From NCBI RefSeq assembly GCF_004792655.1, contig NZ_SRZC01000001.1:62001-126000 (forward strand): a DNA stretch of 64,000 nucleotides, given 5' to 3'. Positions 24,678 to 32,494 of the stretch are shown here, in pieces (the stretch's first letter is position 1; the number at the start of each line of letters is the position of its first letter). The DNA comes from Palleniella muris (lineage in GTDB: Bacteria; Bacteroidota; Bacteroidia; Bacteroidales; Bacteroidaceae). The position numbers and the translations under genes were made by a program. The notes beneath the pieces were generated by a model that worked only from the letters and a program-made list of their open reading frames with translations, was not told where the DNA came from and did no database searches.

Positions 24678-24699
24678 GGGTTGCAGGTTATAGGTTGTT
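24665..24699. repeat. 7-bp-period GGTT array (b)
   Basis: GGTT at 24665, 24672, 24679, 24686 and 24693: five units in perfect 7-base register (GGTTTTG, GGTTGAG, GGTTGCA, GGTTATA, GGTTGTT). The first units overlap the last codons of the UbiA-type gene, and the array forms the leader of the HAD gene. Confidence 0.85.
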
Positions 24700-24715
24700 T
24701 TTTATAGCAAAAGAA

Positions 24716-25303
24716 ATGAAAAAACTATTTGTCTCCGACTTTGACAGCACACTGACAACGACGGACTCCATGATGTCCATCATCATTTTCCAACGCGGAC
24801 GACTCGGTCTGGCATTGGCAATGCTGCGGATTATGCCGTGGATTCTGCTCATGGTTGCACGCCTTTACCCTAACCAAAGGGCTAAGGAAAGGCTGCTGCA
24901 CAACTGCTTCGGCAAGATGAGTGAAGAGGAGTTCAACGCTTTCTGCCAACAGTTTGCCGATACACACAGGCACATCCTGCGCACAGACCTCCACCACCGG
25001 TTGATAAAAGAGCAGCGCAACGGCAACGAAGTGGTGCTCGTGACCGCAAGCCCAGAGAACTGGGTGAGCCGCCTTGTGCCGGAATTCAAGGTGTTGGGCA
25101 CAAAGATGGAGTTTGGTGAAAAAGGCTTCACGGGGCGTTTTCTGTCAAAGAACTGTTACGGGAAGGAGAAGGTTTGCCGCCTCCTCTGTGAGTATCCCGA
25201 CATAGAAAAACAAAGAAAAGAGTTCTTCATCACCGCTTTCGGGGATTCCCGCGGTGACAAAGAACTCCTGGAATTTGCAGACGAGGGGCATCTGATAAGG
25301 TGA
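24716..25303 (+). CDS. HAD-IB family phosphatase
   Basis: This 195-residue SerB-like haloacid dehalogenase phosphatase starts at the ATG at 24716 (MKKLFVSDFDSTLTTTDS). An ATG at 24674 inside the previous gene would translate the 7-bp array and is rejected. Motif I is DFDSTLT (nucleophile Asp8), motif II is the Thr in VLVTASPENW, motif III is the Lys in KEKVCRLL, and motif IV is FGDSRGDKELL. A helical cap lies between residues 20 and 90. It is the last gene of the envelope cluster. It may dephosphorylate the product of the upstream prenyltransferase (inference). Confidence 0.85.
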   Translation: MKKLFVSDFDSTLTTTDSMMSIIIFQRGRLGLALAMLRIMPWILLMVARLYPNQRAKERLLHNCFGKMSEEEFNAFCQQFADTHRHILRTDLHHRLIKEQRNGNEVVLVTASPENWVSRLVPEFKVLGTKMEFGEKGFTGRFLSKNCYGKEKVCRLLCEYPDIEKQRKEFFITAFGDSRGDKELLEFADEGHLIR

Positions 25304-25310
25304 TTTCAAC

Positions 25311-25357
25311 AGTTCATCCGATTCATTCGGATTAATCGAATCGCTCGAATGATTCGA
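25311..25357. repeat. 9-bp-period ATTC/GAAT array
   Basis: Five 9-base units in register from 25311: AGTTCATCC, GATTCATTC, GGATTAATC, GAATCGCTC, GAATGATTC. The first and last units are inverted relative to each other, so the region can fold. It fills the gap between the convergent HAD and histidine kinase genes, where a terminator would be expected. It has no word in common with the GACA arrays. Confidence 0.75.
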
Positions 25358-25365
25358 GTAAAATG

Positions 25366-26787
25366 CTACGCCCGCTTCTTAAGACTGAACGAAAACTCCA
25401 CTCCTCCACCGGGGAGAGCACTCGCCGTGATATTGCCGCCATGCAGCATCACGGCATTTTTTACTATGGCAAGCCCGAGACCCGTACCGCCAAATTTCCT
25501 TGCCCGTCCGCTGTCCACACGGTAGAAGCGTTCGAAAATGTGAGGGATATGCTCCTCAGGTATGCCGATGCCGTTGTCCGAAATGCGGAAATGATACCAG
25601 TCCTTCTCCTCCCGGCAACGGATGACAATGGCTGTCCCCTCGCCGGAATAAGCGATGGAGTTGTCGATAAGGTTACGGAAGATGGAGTAAATCATGGACG
25701 GGTCGCCCATGATAGGCAGCGTCCTCGGAAGCGTGTTGGTGATAGTCATGCGCCGTTCCGCCAGTTGCAGCGCCACCTGCTGCTGTATGTCGTGGACGAT
25801 AGCAGCAATGTCCGCCACCTGCATGTTCAGCGAATGCAGCACCTCATCCATACGGTTCAGCGACGATATGTCTTGGACAAGCTGCGCAAGTCTCTCGCTT
25901 TGCGCATGACAGCGCATGATGAAGTTGTCACGCTGCTCAGGAGTGATGTCCGGATTGTCGATTATCGTCTCCAGATAACCCTTGATGCTCGCCACCGGAG
26001 TCTTCAGTTCGTGCGAGATGTTCTGCGTCAGCTGCCGCTTGAGTCTCAGCTTGTCCTCCTGACTTTCCTGCAGACGCTTGTAGAGATGCACAATGTTCTG
26101 TGAGATTTCCCCAAGCTCTGTGTCAGGGAAAGCCGCCGCCTCACGCTCCGCATCATAGTTCTCGCCCCTGTCGACAAGCATGGCAAAGCGGCGCAACTGT
26201 GCTATGGACTTGCCAAGACGGTGGGTGCACAGCCAAAAGACGACCATGATGATGATGCTCGCCGCCAGTGTTATCCATATAGAAATCATGTCCGCACGCA
26301 GATGGTCGGCAAGCTCGAAATCATAAGGCAATGCCGTACGCACAATGATTCCCTGCCGTGGAAAATACGTGGCGGCATAGAAATAGTTCTCGTTCATGGT
26401 GTCCGAGTAGCGGTTTATCTCAAACCCTTCCCCTGACATAAGAGCCTGCCGCACCTCCGGGCGTTCCAGGTGGTTAGGCAGCGAGGAATAAGAGCGCTGG
26501 CTGTTGTCATAGATCACACCGCCACGTGTGTCAAGCAGCGTGACACGCAGTCCGCGAAGAGGATGGCTCCTGACATAAGCCGTGAGCGAAGAGTCCGTCA
26601 TTTCACCGGCTTCTGCTATGCTTTCCGCAAGCTGGTGGTTATAGTCCTTCAGGCGAGTGTGGAGGATTCCTATCTTGAACTGCTTCTCCCGCTCATACTG
26701 ATAATATACAAAGCCCGCCACAAACACCGAGAACAGCATAAGCACGGTGAGGAACAGCTGGCTGCTCAGTGACCTTTTATTTCCCAT
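25366..26787 (-). CDS. Sensor histidine kinase, PhoR-like
   Basis: This is a 473-residue membrane sensor kinase. It has an N-terminal helix (residues 8-28), a periplasmic domain (about 30-175), a second helix (ISIWITLAASIIIMVVFWLC, near 180-200) and a HAMP-like linker. The H-box is NISHELKTPVASIKGYLE (phosphorylated His near residue 265). The ATPase domain has an N-box FRNLIDNSIAYS, G1 DNGIGIPEEHIPHIFERFY and G2 GGTGLGLAIV. It is co-transcribed with the response regulator upstream (18-base gap). The phosphate-sensing role is inferred from the regulator type and the divergent phosphate transporter. Confidence 0.88.
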   Translation of the reverse strand: MGNKRSLSSQLFLTVLMLFSVFVAGFVYYQYEREKQFKIGILHTRLKDYNHQLAESIAEAGEMTDSSLTAYVRSHPLRGLRVTLLDTRGGVIYDNSQRSYSSLPNHLERPEVRQALMSGEGFEINRYSDTMNENYFYAATYFPRQGIIVRTALPYDFELADHLRADMISIWITLAASIIIMVVFWLCTHRLGKSIAQLRRFAMLVDRGENYDAEREAAAFPDTELGEISQNIVHLYKRLQESQEDKLRLKRQLTQNISHELKTPVASIKGYLETIIDNPDITPEQRDNFIMRCHAQSERLAQLVQDISSLNRMDEVLHSLNMQVADIAAIVHDIQQQVALQLAERRMTITNTLPRTLPIMGDPSMIYSIFRNLIDNSIAYSGEGTAIVIRCREEKDWYHFRISDNGIGIPEEHIPHIFERFYRVDSGRARKFGGTGLGLAIVKNAVMLHGGNITASALPGGGVEFSFSLKKRA

Positions 26788-26805
26788 AAATCATTCCTTT
26801 CTTTT

Positions 26806-27501
26806 TTATTTCTCAAACGAATAACCGTACCCTTGGCGTGTGTGAATACAGTCGCCATAGGCACCTATCTTCTTTCTCAGGCGCGTTATGTTCACGTCAA
26901 CGGTACGCTCGAGGACGTAAACATCATCATCCCACACACGGGAGAGTATCTCCTGGCGCGAGAACACTCTGCCGGCGTTGCCCACAAGCAGCAGGAGTAT
27001 CTCGAACTCCTTCTTTGTCAGGGCAATCTCTGTGCCGTCGACAGTGACACGCTTCGATACAGTATCGATGCGCAATGTCTCATACCCAACGACACCTTTG
27101 TCACGTTCATGCTGCACATTGGCATCCTTTCCCGCACGGCGAAGCACCGCCTCAACCCTTGCGACGACCTCCTTCAGGCGGAAAGGCTTCGTGATGTAGT
27201 CATCCGCCCCTATCGAAAGCCCCTCCACCGTGTCATCCTCGGCAGTCCTTGCCGTAATGAATATAATAGGTATATGGGCAGTGTCAGGGCGGCGTTTCAG
27301 CACACGTGCGAGAGCCATTCCGCTGATTTCGCCCATCATGATGTCAAGGAGCAGCAGACTGTACGAGGCGATGTCAAGCGTCAGAGCCTCTTCGGCGGAA
27401 GCGGCTGTGTCAACCTTGAACCCCTCTTTCTCGAGATTGAACCTGAGGATTTCCCTCAGGTCCTCCTCGTCATCGACAACAAGTATTCTACGTTCTGTCA
27501 T
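26806..27501 (-). CDS. OmpR/PhoB-family response regulator
   Basis: This is a 231-residue DNA-binding response regulator from the ATG at 27501 (MTERRILVVDDEEDLREIL); the longer frame from 27510 would use TTG. The receiver domain shows the acidic pair DDE, the phosphoacceptor Asp in LLLLDIMMG, the Thr/Lys switch ITAR and the Lys in DYITKPF. The C-terminal winged helix ends RVWDDDVYVLERTVDVNITRLRKK-like, with the recognition helix typical of PhoB/OmpR. Direct repeats spaced 11 bp, as PhoB-type dimers bind, are present in the divergent region with the phosphate transporter gene. Confidence 0.92.
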   Translation of the reverse strand: MTERRILVVDDEEDLREILRFNLEKEGFKVDTAASAEEALTLDIASYSLLLLDIMMGEISGMALARVLKRRPDTAHIPIIFITARTAEDDTVEGLSIGADDYITKPFRLKEVVARVEAVLRRAGKDANVQHERDKGVVGYETLRIDTVSKRVTVDGTEIALTKKEFEILLLLVGNAGRVFSRQEILSRVWDDDVYVLERTVDVNITRLRKKIGAYGDCIHTRQGYGYSFEK

Positions 27502-27524
27502 AATCGTCAAGTTTTTCTGTGGTG

Positions 27525-27555
27525 CAAATTTAGCATTATTTTCCTATAAAACAAG
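27525..27555 (-). promoter_or_regulatory. Promoter for the response regulator-kinase operon
   Basis: On the minus strand TAAATTTG (27532-27525) lies 19 bases downstream of CTTG (27555-27552). The leader to the start at 27501 is short, about 15-20 bases. Confidence 0.6.
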
Positions 27556-27566
27556 CGTTTCCGGCA

Positions 27567-27582
27567 TTACAATTAGGTTACA
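27567..27582 (-). promoter_or_regulatory. Paired TGTAA direct repeats, 11-bp spacing (toward the regulator gene)
   Basis: TTACA at 27567-27571 and 27578-27582, that is TGTAA twice on the minus strand with starts 11 bp apart. They lie upstream of the regulator promoter. The spacing equals that of tandem PhoB half-sites. Confidence 0.5.
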
Positions 27583-27631
27583 TTTTGATTTATTACGTAC
27601 TCCGGCGTGAAGTTCACCGTTTTATAGCATG

Positions 27632-27668
27632 TTTGTAACAGCTTTGTAACACCGCAAAAGTAACTTTG
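27632..27668 (+). promoter_or_regulatory. Candidate Pho-box-like repeats plus -7 element of the phosphate transporter gene
   Basis: TTTGTAACA at 27632-27640 and again at 27643-27651, exact 9-base copies with starts 11 bp apart. They are followed after 9 bases by TAACTTTG (27661-27668), a Bacteroidetes -7 element. No TTTG element lies at the normal 19-21 base distance, so the repeats take the place of the upstream promoter element, as activator sites do. Confidence 0.6.
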
Positions 27669-27735
27669 CACCTGAAAAACCGCAAGCCGGTTAGAAACGA
27701 AAAGCAATAATTACATCAGAAAAAACGACAGAAAC

Positions 27736-29976
27736 ATGGAAATGATTTTCTTAGGAGTTATCATCTTTGTATTCGTCCTTGCGATATTCGACCTCATGGT
27801 AGGCGTGAGCAATGACGCCGTGAATTTCCTCAATTCCGCCGTCGGAGCAAAGGTGGCGAAACTGCGCACAGTCATCATAATCGCCTCGATAGGTGTGCTG
27901 GCAGGAGCATTGATGAGCAACGGAATGATGGACATCGCGAGGCATGGCATCTTCCGTCCCGAGATGTATTCTTTCGAAAACATCATGTGCATCTTCCTTG
28001 CCGTAATGGTGACCGACGTCGTGCTGCTCGACTCATTCAACAATCTGGGTCTGCCGACATCGACGACGGTGTCTCTTGTCTTCGAGCTTCTTGGCGGAAC
28101 ATTCGTGCTGGCATTGCTGAAGATAATCGCTGACGACACCGGCACACTGACCTTCGCACAGCTTCTCAACACGGAGAAGGCACTGTCCGTAATCCTCGGC
28201 ATCTTCTGCTCCGTGGCGATAGCCTTCTTCTTCGGCACCGTGGTGCAGTGGCTGGCGCGACTGCTCTTCACGTTCAACTACGTGAAACGGCAGAAATATT
28301 TCATCGGACTGTTCGGAGGCATGGCACTGACAGCCATAGGCTATTTCATACTTATAAAAGGTCTGGGGCAGTCTTCATTTATGAACGACGACCTCAGGGC
28401 ATGGATTGCGGAGGAGACTCCTTTGCTTGTGGCAGGCGGATTCGTCCTCTTCACCGTGCTCATGCAGATGCTCCATGCCGCAGGAGGCAATGTCCTCAAA
28501 CTCATAGTCCTTGTGGGAACGTTCGCACTCGCCATGGCTTTCGCCAGCAACGACCTTGTCAACTTCATCGGTGTGCCATTGGCGGGCTACAGTGCATACA
28601 CGGATTTCACCGCCAACAGCATGGGAAACCCTGACACATTCATGATGGACTCGCTCAACAGCAGTGCACGCACACCGTTTGTTTTCCTTCTTGCCGCCGG
28701 AATAATCATGATTTATTCCCTTGCGACATCAAAGAAAGCGCACAACGTTGTGAAGACTTCCGTCGACCTTTCACGCCAAGATCAGGGCGAAGAGATGTTC
28801 GGTTCGTCAAGCGCGGCAAGAAGCATGGTAAGGTCATTCAACACCGTCAGCGAGACAGTGGTGAGGATTGTGCCGAAGAACATGCGCCAATGGATTGACA
28901 AAAGGTTCAGCAAGGAAGGGACTGTCATAGCCGACGGCGCAGCGTTTGACCTTGTCCGCGCTGCCATAAACATAGTCCTCGCGGCATTGCTCATAATCCT
29001 CGGCACATCACTTAAGCTGCCTCTCTCGACAACCTACGTGACATTCATCGTCGCCATGGGTACATCCCTCGCCGACAGGGCATGGAGCAGAGAGAGTGCG
29101 GTGTTCCGAATCACAGGCATGCTCAGCGTCATCGGTGGCTGGCTGATTACTGCCGGAGTGGCTTTCCTTGCAGCCGGCATTGTAGTTCTGGTGATGCATT
29201 TCGGCGGCTTCATCGCCATGGCAGGATTCATAGTCCTCGCAATAGTGCTGCTTTTCAAGAGCAACAAGCCAAAGACAGACAAGGAGCCAAGAGTCGACGA
29301 CGGACAGTTCCTGAAGGAAATCATGCAGATTCAGGACAAAGATGAGCGCTGGCCGCTGCTCCGCGACCACCTCCGCTCGGTGCAGACGGAAGTGCTTGCG
29401 CATGCCGGAGCGTGTTTCGACTCCACCGTCAGCGGCATGATAAACGAGAACCTGAAGCAGTTGCGCAAGGCAATAAGGCAGCTTGACATTGACAACGAAA
29501 GGCGCAAGAAGACTCGCCACCGTCTCCTCATAGGCATGAGGAGCATAGACAGGACACTGTCCTTGGAGAAGAACACATGGTTCCACCTTGCCATGAACGC
29601 CGACGAGCAGGTCATCTACTGTCTGAAACGTATGGCTGTGCCATGCAAGGAGCATGTCGACAACAACTTCACACCGCTCAACAATGCACAGATAGCTGAA
29701 CTGCAGCCGGTCAAGGAGCAGGTTCTCGGCTTCATACAGCGCGGCATCACCGCCATAAAGCACAACGATGTGGCAGCCATCGACACCCTCCTCGCTGAGA
29801 AAGAGGGCTTCAAGAGGCACATATCCGCCCTGCGGAAACGCCAGATGGACCACCTTCAGGAAGATGATTCGAACATCAACACCACAATCCTCTATCTCAA
29901 CATCCTCCAGGAAACACAGGAGTTCATCGCCGCGACACGGCGCATCCTGAGAAGCAGCAAGAGGTTCTACAACTAA
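27736..29976 (+). CDS. PiT-family inorganic phosphate transporter with PhoU-like C-terminal domain
   Basis: This is a 746-residue inner-membrane phosphate permease. The N-terminal half has the first PiT signature GVSNDAVNFLNSAVGAK (near residue 24), and the second inverted repeat carries NDLVNFIGVPLAG (near 275). Later helices include LPLSTTYVTFIVAMGTSLADRAW (near 430). After the last helix (about 510) comes a soluble, all-helical domain of about 230 residues rich in Glu, Lys and Arg, like PhoU. PiT proteins use a cation gradient to import phosphate, and the PhoU-like tail suggests built-in regulation or a link to the two-component system. It is divergent from the PhoB-like gene. Confidence 0.9.
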   Translation: MEMIFLGVIIFVFVLAIFDLMVGVSNDAVNFLNSAVGAKVAKLRTVIIIASIGVLAGALMSNGMMDIARHGIFRPEMYSFENIMCIFLAVMVTDVVLLDSFNNLGLPTSTTVSLVFELLGGTFVLALLKIIADDTGTLTFAQLLNTEKALSVILGIFCSVAIAFFFGTVVQWLARLLFTFNYVKRQKYFIGLFGGMALTAIGYFILIKGLGQSSFMNDDLRAWIAEETPLLVAGGFVLFTVLMQMLHAAGGNVLKLIVLVGTFALAMAFASNDLVNFIGVPLAGYSAYTDFTANSMGNPDTFMMDSLNSSARTPFVFLLAAGIIMIYSLATSKKAHNVVKTSVDLSRQDQGEEMFGSSSAARSMVRSFNTVSETVVRIVPKNMRQWIDKRFSKEGTVIADGAAFDLVRAAINIVLAALLIILGTSLKLPLSTTYVTFIVAMGTSLADRAWSRESAVFRITGMLSVIGGWLITAGVAFLAAGIVVLVMHFGGFIAMAGFIVLAIVLLFKSNKPKTDKEPRVDDGQFLKEIMQIQDKDERWPLLRDHLRSVQTEVLAHAGACFDSTVSGMINENLKQLRKAIRQLDIDNERRKKTRHRLLIGMRSIDRTLSLEKNTWFHLAMNADEQVIYCLKRMAVPCKEHVDNNFTPLNNAQIAELQPVKEQVLGFIQRGITAIKHNDVAAIDTLLAEKEGFKRHISALRKRQMDHLQEDDSNINTTILYLNILQETQEFIAATRRILRSSKRFYN

Positions 29977-30019
29977 CAACGTATTCTCCTGTAAAACAAC
30001 ACATTAGCAACCGCATAAC

Positions 30020-30099
30020 AAAAGGTTACCTTTCGCACCATGAAAGGTAACCTTTTTCCATGCAAAGTATTACCTTTCACCACACAAAGTGTTACCTTT
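30020..30099. repeat. 22-bp-period array 3 (four units)
   Basis: Units begin at 30020, 30042, 30064 and 30086, exactly 22 bases apart: AAAAGGTTACCTTT, GAAAGGTAACCTTT, AAAGTATTACCTTT, AAAGTGTTACCTTT, with spacers CGCACCATG, TTCCATGC and CACCACAC. Lies between the phosphate transporter and gyrB; the rest of that 400-base gap is promoter and leader. Confidence 0.88.
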
Positions 30100-30237
30100 C
30101 GTTTTCCCAACTTTTGCCATTGTGCCATGATTCTTTCAATGAGGGCAAAACAATGCCGCCAAGGCGAGTTCACATCTCCTCATCAAAAAACATGGGAAAC
30201 ATTTCTTTCACACCTTAATTATTTTATAATTAAATAA

Positions 30238-30269
30238 TTTCCTTATTCCATTTTTTTTTAGTATCTTTG
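30238..30269 (+). promoter_or_regulatory. Bacteroidetes-type promoter for gyrB
   Basis: TTTC at 30238-30241, 20 bases, TATCTTTG at 30262-30269. The leader to the ATG at 30377 is about 100 bases and begins with a GC-rich segment (near 30271-30295) in which CGGAA and TTCCG can pair. Confidence 0.7.
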
Positions 30270-30376
30270 CACGGAAATACGGCTTCCGCCGACCTTCGCG
30301 CAGAGGAGCGCAACAGACTCCACCGAAAGGCTGTGGCGGAACAAGGGAAAAGAACAATAAATTATTTATAAGATAA

Positions 30377-32371
30377 ATGGAAGAAATACAGAAAACTGAA
30401 GGGAACTACACAGGTAGCAGCATCCAAGTCCTCGAAGGACTCGAGGCGGTGCGCAAGCGACCTGCGATGTATATCGGCGACATCTCTGAGAAGGGTCTCC
30501 ACCATCTTGTCAACGAGACGGTGGACAACTCCATCGACGAGGCTATGGCAGGCTACTGCACAGACATTGAAGTGACTATCAACGAGGATAACTCAATCAC
30601 TGTAGAGGACAACGGACGCGGCATCCCTGTCGATGAGCATCCGAAGCTCCACAAGTCAGCCCTTGAGGTCGTGATGACCGTGCTGCATGCCGGCGGCAAG
30701 TTTGACAAAGGTTCCTACAAGGTTTCCGGCGGTCTCCACGGCGTGGGTGTCTCCTGTGTCAACGCCCTTTCGTCACACATGCTCTCACAGGTGTTCCGCG
30801 ACGGCAAGATTTACCAGCAGGAATATGAGCAAGGAAAACCGCTCTATCCTGTGAAAATCGTTGGCGAGACAGAGAAGCGCGGCACTCGCCAGCAGTTTTG
30901 GCCTGACCCGACAATCTTCACAACAACGACATACAGATATGACATCGTGGCGACACGTATGCGCGAACTGGCATTCCTCAACGCAGGAATCAAAATCACT
31001 CTCCGCGACATGCGCCCCCAACTGGACGCTGAAGGCAATGTGGCAGAGGGATGGACTCCAAAGGAGGAGGTGTTCCACGCACAGGACGGCCTGAAGGAGT
31101 TTGTGCGCTACATCGACCAGCACCGCTCTCATCTCTTCAATGATGTCATCTATCTGAAGACAGAAAAGGCGGGTGTGCCTATCGAGGCGGCTATAATGTA
31201 CAACACCGATTACTCTGAGCATATCCACTCTTATGTCAACAACATCAACACCATCGAGGGCGGTACGCACCTCACAGGCTTCCGCATCGCCTTGTCGCGC
31301 TCACTGAAGAAGTATGCCGACAATGACGACCAGATTCGCAAGCAGATAGAGAAAGCGAAGATAGAGATTGCACAGGACGACTTCAAGGAGGGACTTACTG
31401 CCGTCATCTCCGTGAAGGTTGCAGAGCCACAGTTTGAGGGTCAGACAAAGACAAAGCTCGGAAACTCTGAGGTGAACGGTGCCGTTCAGCAGGCTGTCGG
31501 TGAGGCAATGAACGACTATCTCGAGGAGCATCCTAACGAAGCGCGCATGATTTGCAACAAGGTTGTCCTTGCAGCAACAGCGCGTGTGGCGGCGAGAAAG
31601 GCCCGCGAGAGTGTGCAGCGAAAGAACCCTATGTCGGGAGGCGGTCTGCCGGGCAAGCTCGCCGACTGCTCAAGCCGTGACCCTAAGAAGACGGAAATCT
31701 TCCTTGTCGAGGGTGATTCCGCCGGCGGTTCGGCAAAGCAGGGACGCGACCGCCACTATCAGGCGATACTCCCGTTACGAGGAAAGATTCTCAATGTGGA
31801 GAAAGTGCAGTGGCACAAGGTGTTCGAGGCTGAGTCCGTAAACATCATCCTGCAGGCTATCGGTGTGCGTTTCGGCATCGACGGCGAGGACTCCAAGGAG
31901 GCAAACATCGACAAACTGCGTTATGACAAGATTATCATCATGACCGATGCCGACGTCGATGGCTCTCACATCGACACACTTATCATGACTCTCTTCTTCC
32001 GCTTCATGCCGAAAGTCATTCAGGAAGGTCACCTCTACATCGCCACTCCACCGCTCTACCGCTGTTCATACAAGGACAAGAAAGAGTACTGCTACACAGA
32101 GGAGGACCGTCAGAGATTCATCGACACTTACTGTGGCGGCAATGCTGACGACAGCAAGCTCCACACCCAACGCTACAAAGGTCTGGGTGAGATGAACCCG
32201 GAACAGCTTTGGGACACTACAATGAACCCTGAGACACGCCTTCTGAAGCAGGTGACAATCCACAATGCCGCCAAGGCTGACGAGATTTTCTCCATGCTCA
32301 TGGGCGACGATGTGGAACCACGCCGACAGTTCATCGAGGAGAACGCGACATACGCTAATATCGATGCGTAA
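30377..32371 (+). CDS. gyrB: DNA gyrase subunit B
   Basis: GyrB is the ATPase subunit of gyrase, which introduces negative supercoils. The 664-residue protein has the GHKL ATP site (RKRPAMYIGD, the Glu of NETVDNSIDEA, GRGIPVDEH, the loop GGKFDKGSYKVSGGLHGVG), the transducer domain and the TOPRIM domain with EGDSAGGSAKQGRDR and DADVDGSHI. The C-terminal end carries QRYKGLGEMNPEQLWDTTMNP. Size and motifs fit GyrB rather than ParE. It has its own promoter. No dnaA, recF or DnaA-box cluster is nearby, so this is not the replication origin. Confidence 0.96.
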   Translation: MEEIQKTEGNYTGSSIQVLEGLEAVRKRPAMYIGDISEKGLHHLVNETVDNSIDEAMAGYCTDIEVTINEDNSITVEDNGRGIPVDEHPKLHKSALEVVMTVLHAGGKFDKGSYKVSGGLHGVGVSCVNALSSHMLSQVFRDGKIYQQEYEQGKPLYPVKIVGETEKRGTRQQFWPDPTIFTTTTYRYDIVATRMRELAFLNAGIKITLRDMRPQLDAEGNVAEGWTPKEEVFHAQDGLKEFVRYIDQHRSHLFNDVIYLKTEKAGVPIEAAIMYNTDYSEHIHSYVNNINTIEGGTHLTGFRIALSRSLKKYADNDDQIRKQIEKAKIEIAQDDFKEGLTAVISVKVAEPQFEGQTKTKLGNSEVNGAVQQAVGEAMNDYLEEHPNEARMICNKVVLAATARVAARKARESVQRKNPMSGGGLPGKLADCSSRDPKKTEIFLVEGDSAGGSAKQGRDRHYQAILPLRGKILNVEKVQWHKVFEAESVNIILQAIGVRFGIDGEDSKEANIDKLRYDKIIIMTDADVDGSHIDTLIMTLFFRFMPKVIQEGHLYIATPPLYRCSYKDKKEYCYTEEDRQRFIDTYCGGNADDSKLHTQRYKGLGEMNPEQLWDTTMNPETRLLKQVTIHNAAKADEIFSMLMGDDVEPRRQFIEENATYANIDA

Positions 32372-32385
32372 ATAGAAACAATAAC

Positions 32386-32450
32386 CATGATGAATCATGA
32401 TGCAACATGAGACATCATGATTCATCATGGTTTCTCGTGAAAAATCTTGA
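32386..32450. repeat. 10-bp-period TCATGA array (a)
   Basis: CATGA at 32386, 32396, 32406 and 32416, CATGG at 32426, and degenerate copies CGTGA at 32436 and CTTGA at 32446: seven units in exact 10-base register, decaying toward the right. Lies between gyrB and gpmI. Confidence 0.85.
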
Positions 32451-32494
32451 TAAAACAAAAATCAACCAACAACAATAAAAGAAAAAACAAACAG

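Noticed and set aside
25363..26103. Open frame of 246 codons opposite the histidine kinase
   Set aside because: It is a shadow of the kinase ATPase domain, with no signal, promoter or family features.
29008..29979. Open frame of 323 codons on the minus strand
   Set aside because: It is antisense to the soluble domain of the phosphate transporter and shows no recognisable protein features.
29977..30376. Replication origin upstream of gyrB
   Set aside because: No dnaA, dnaN or recF nearby and no cluster of DnaA boxes; the gap is explained by a 22-bp-period array, a promoter and a leader.
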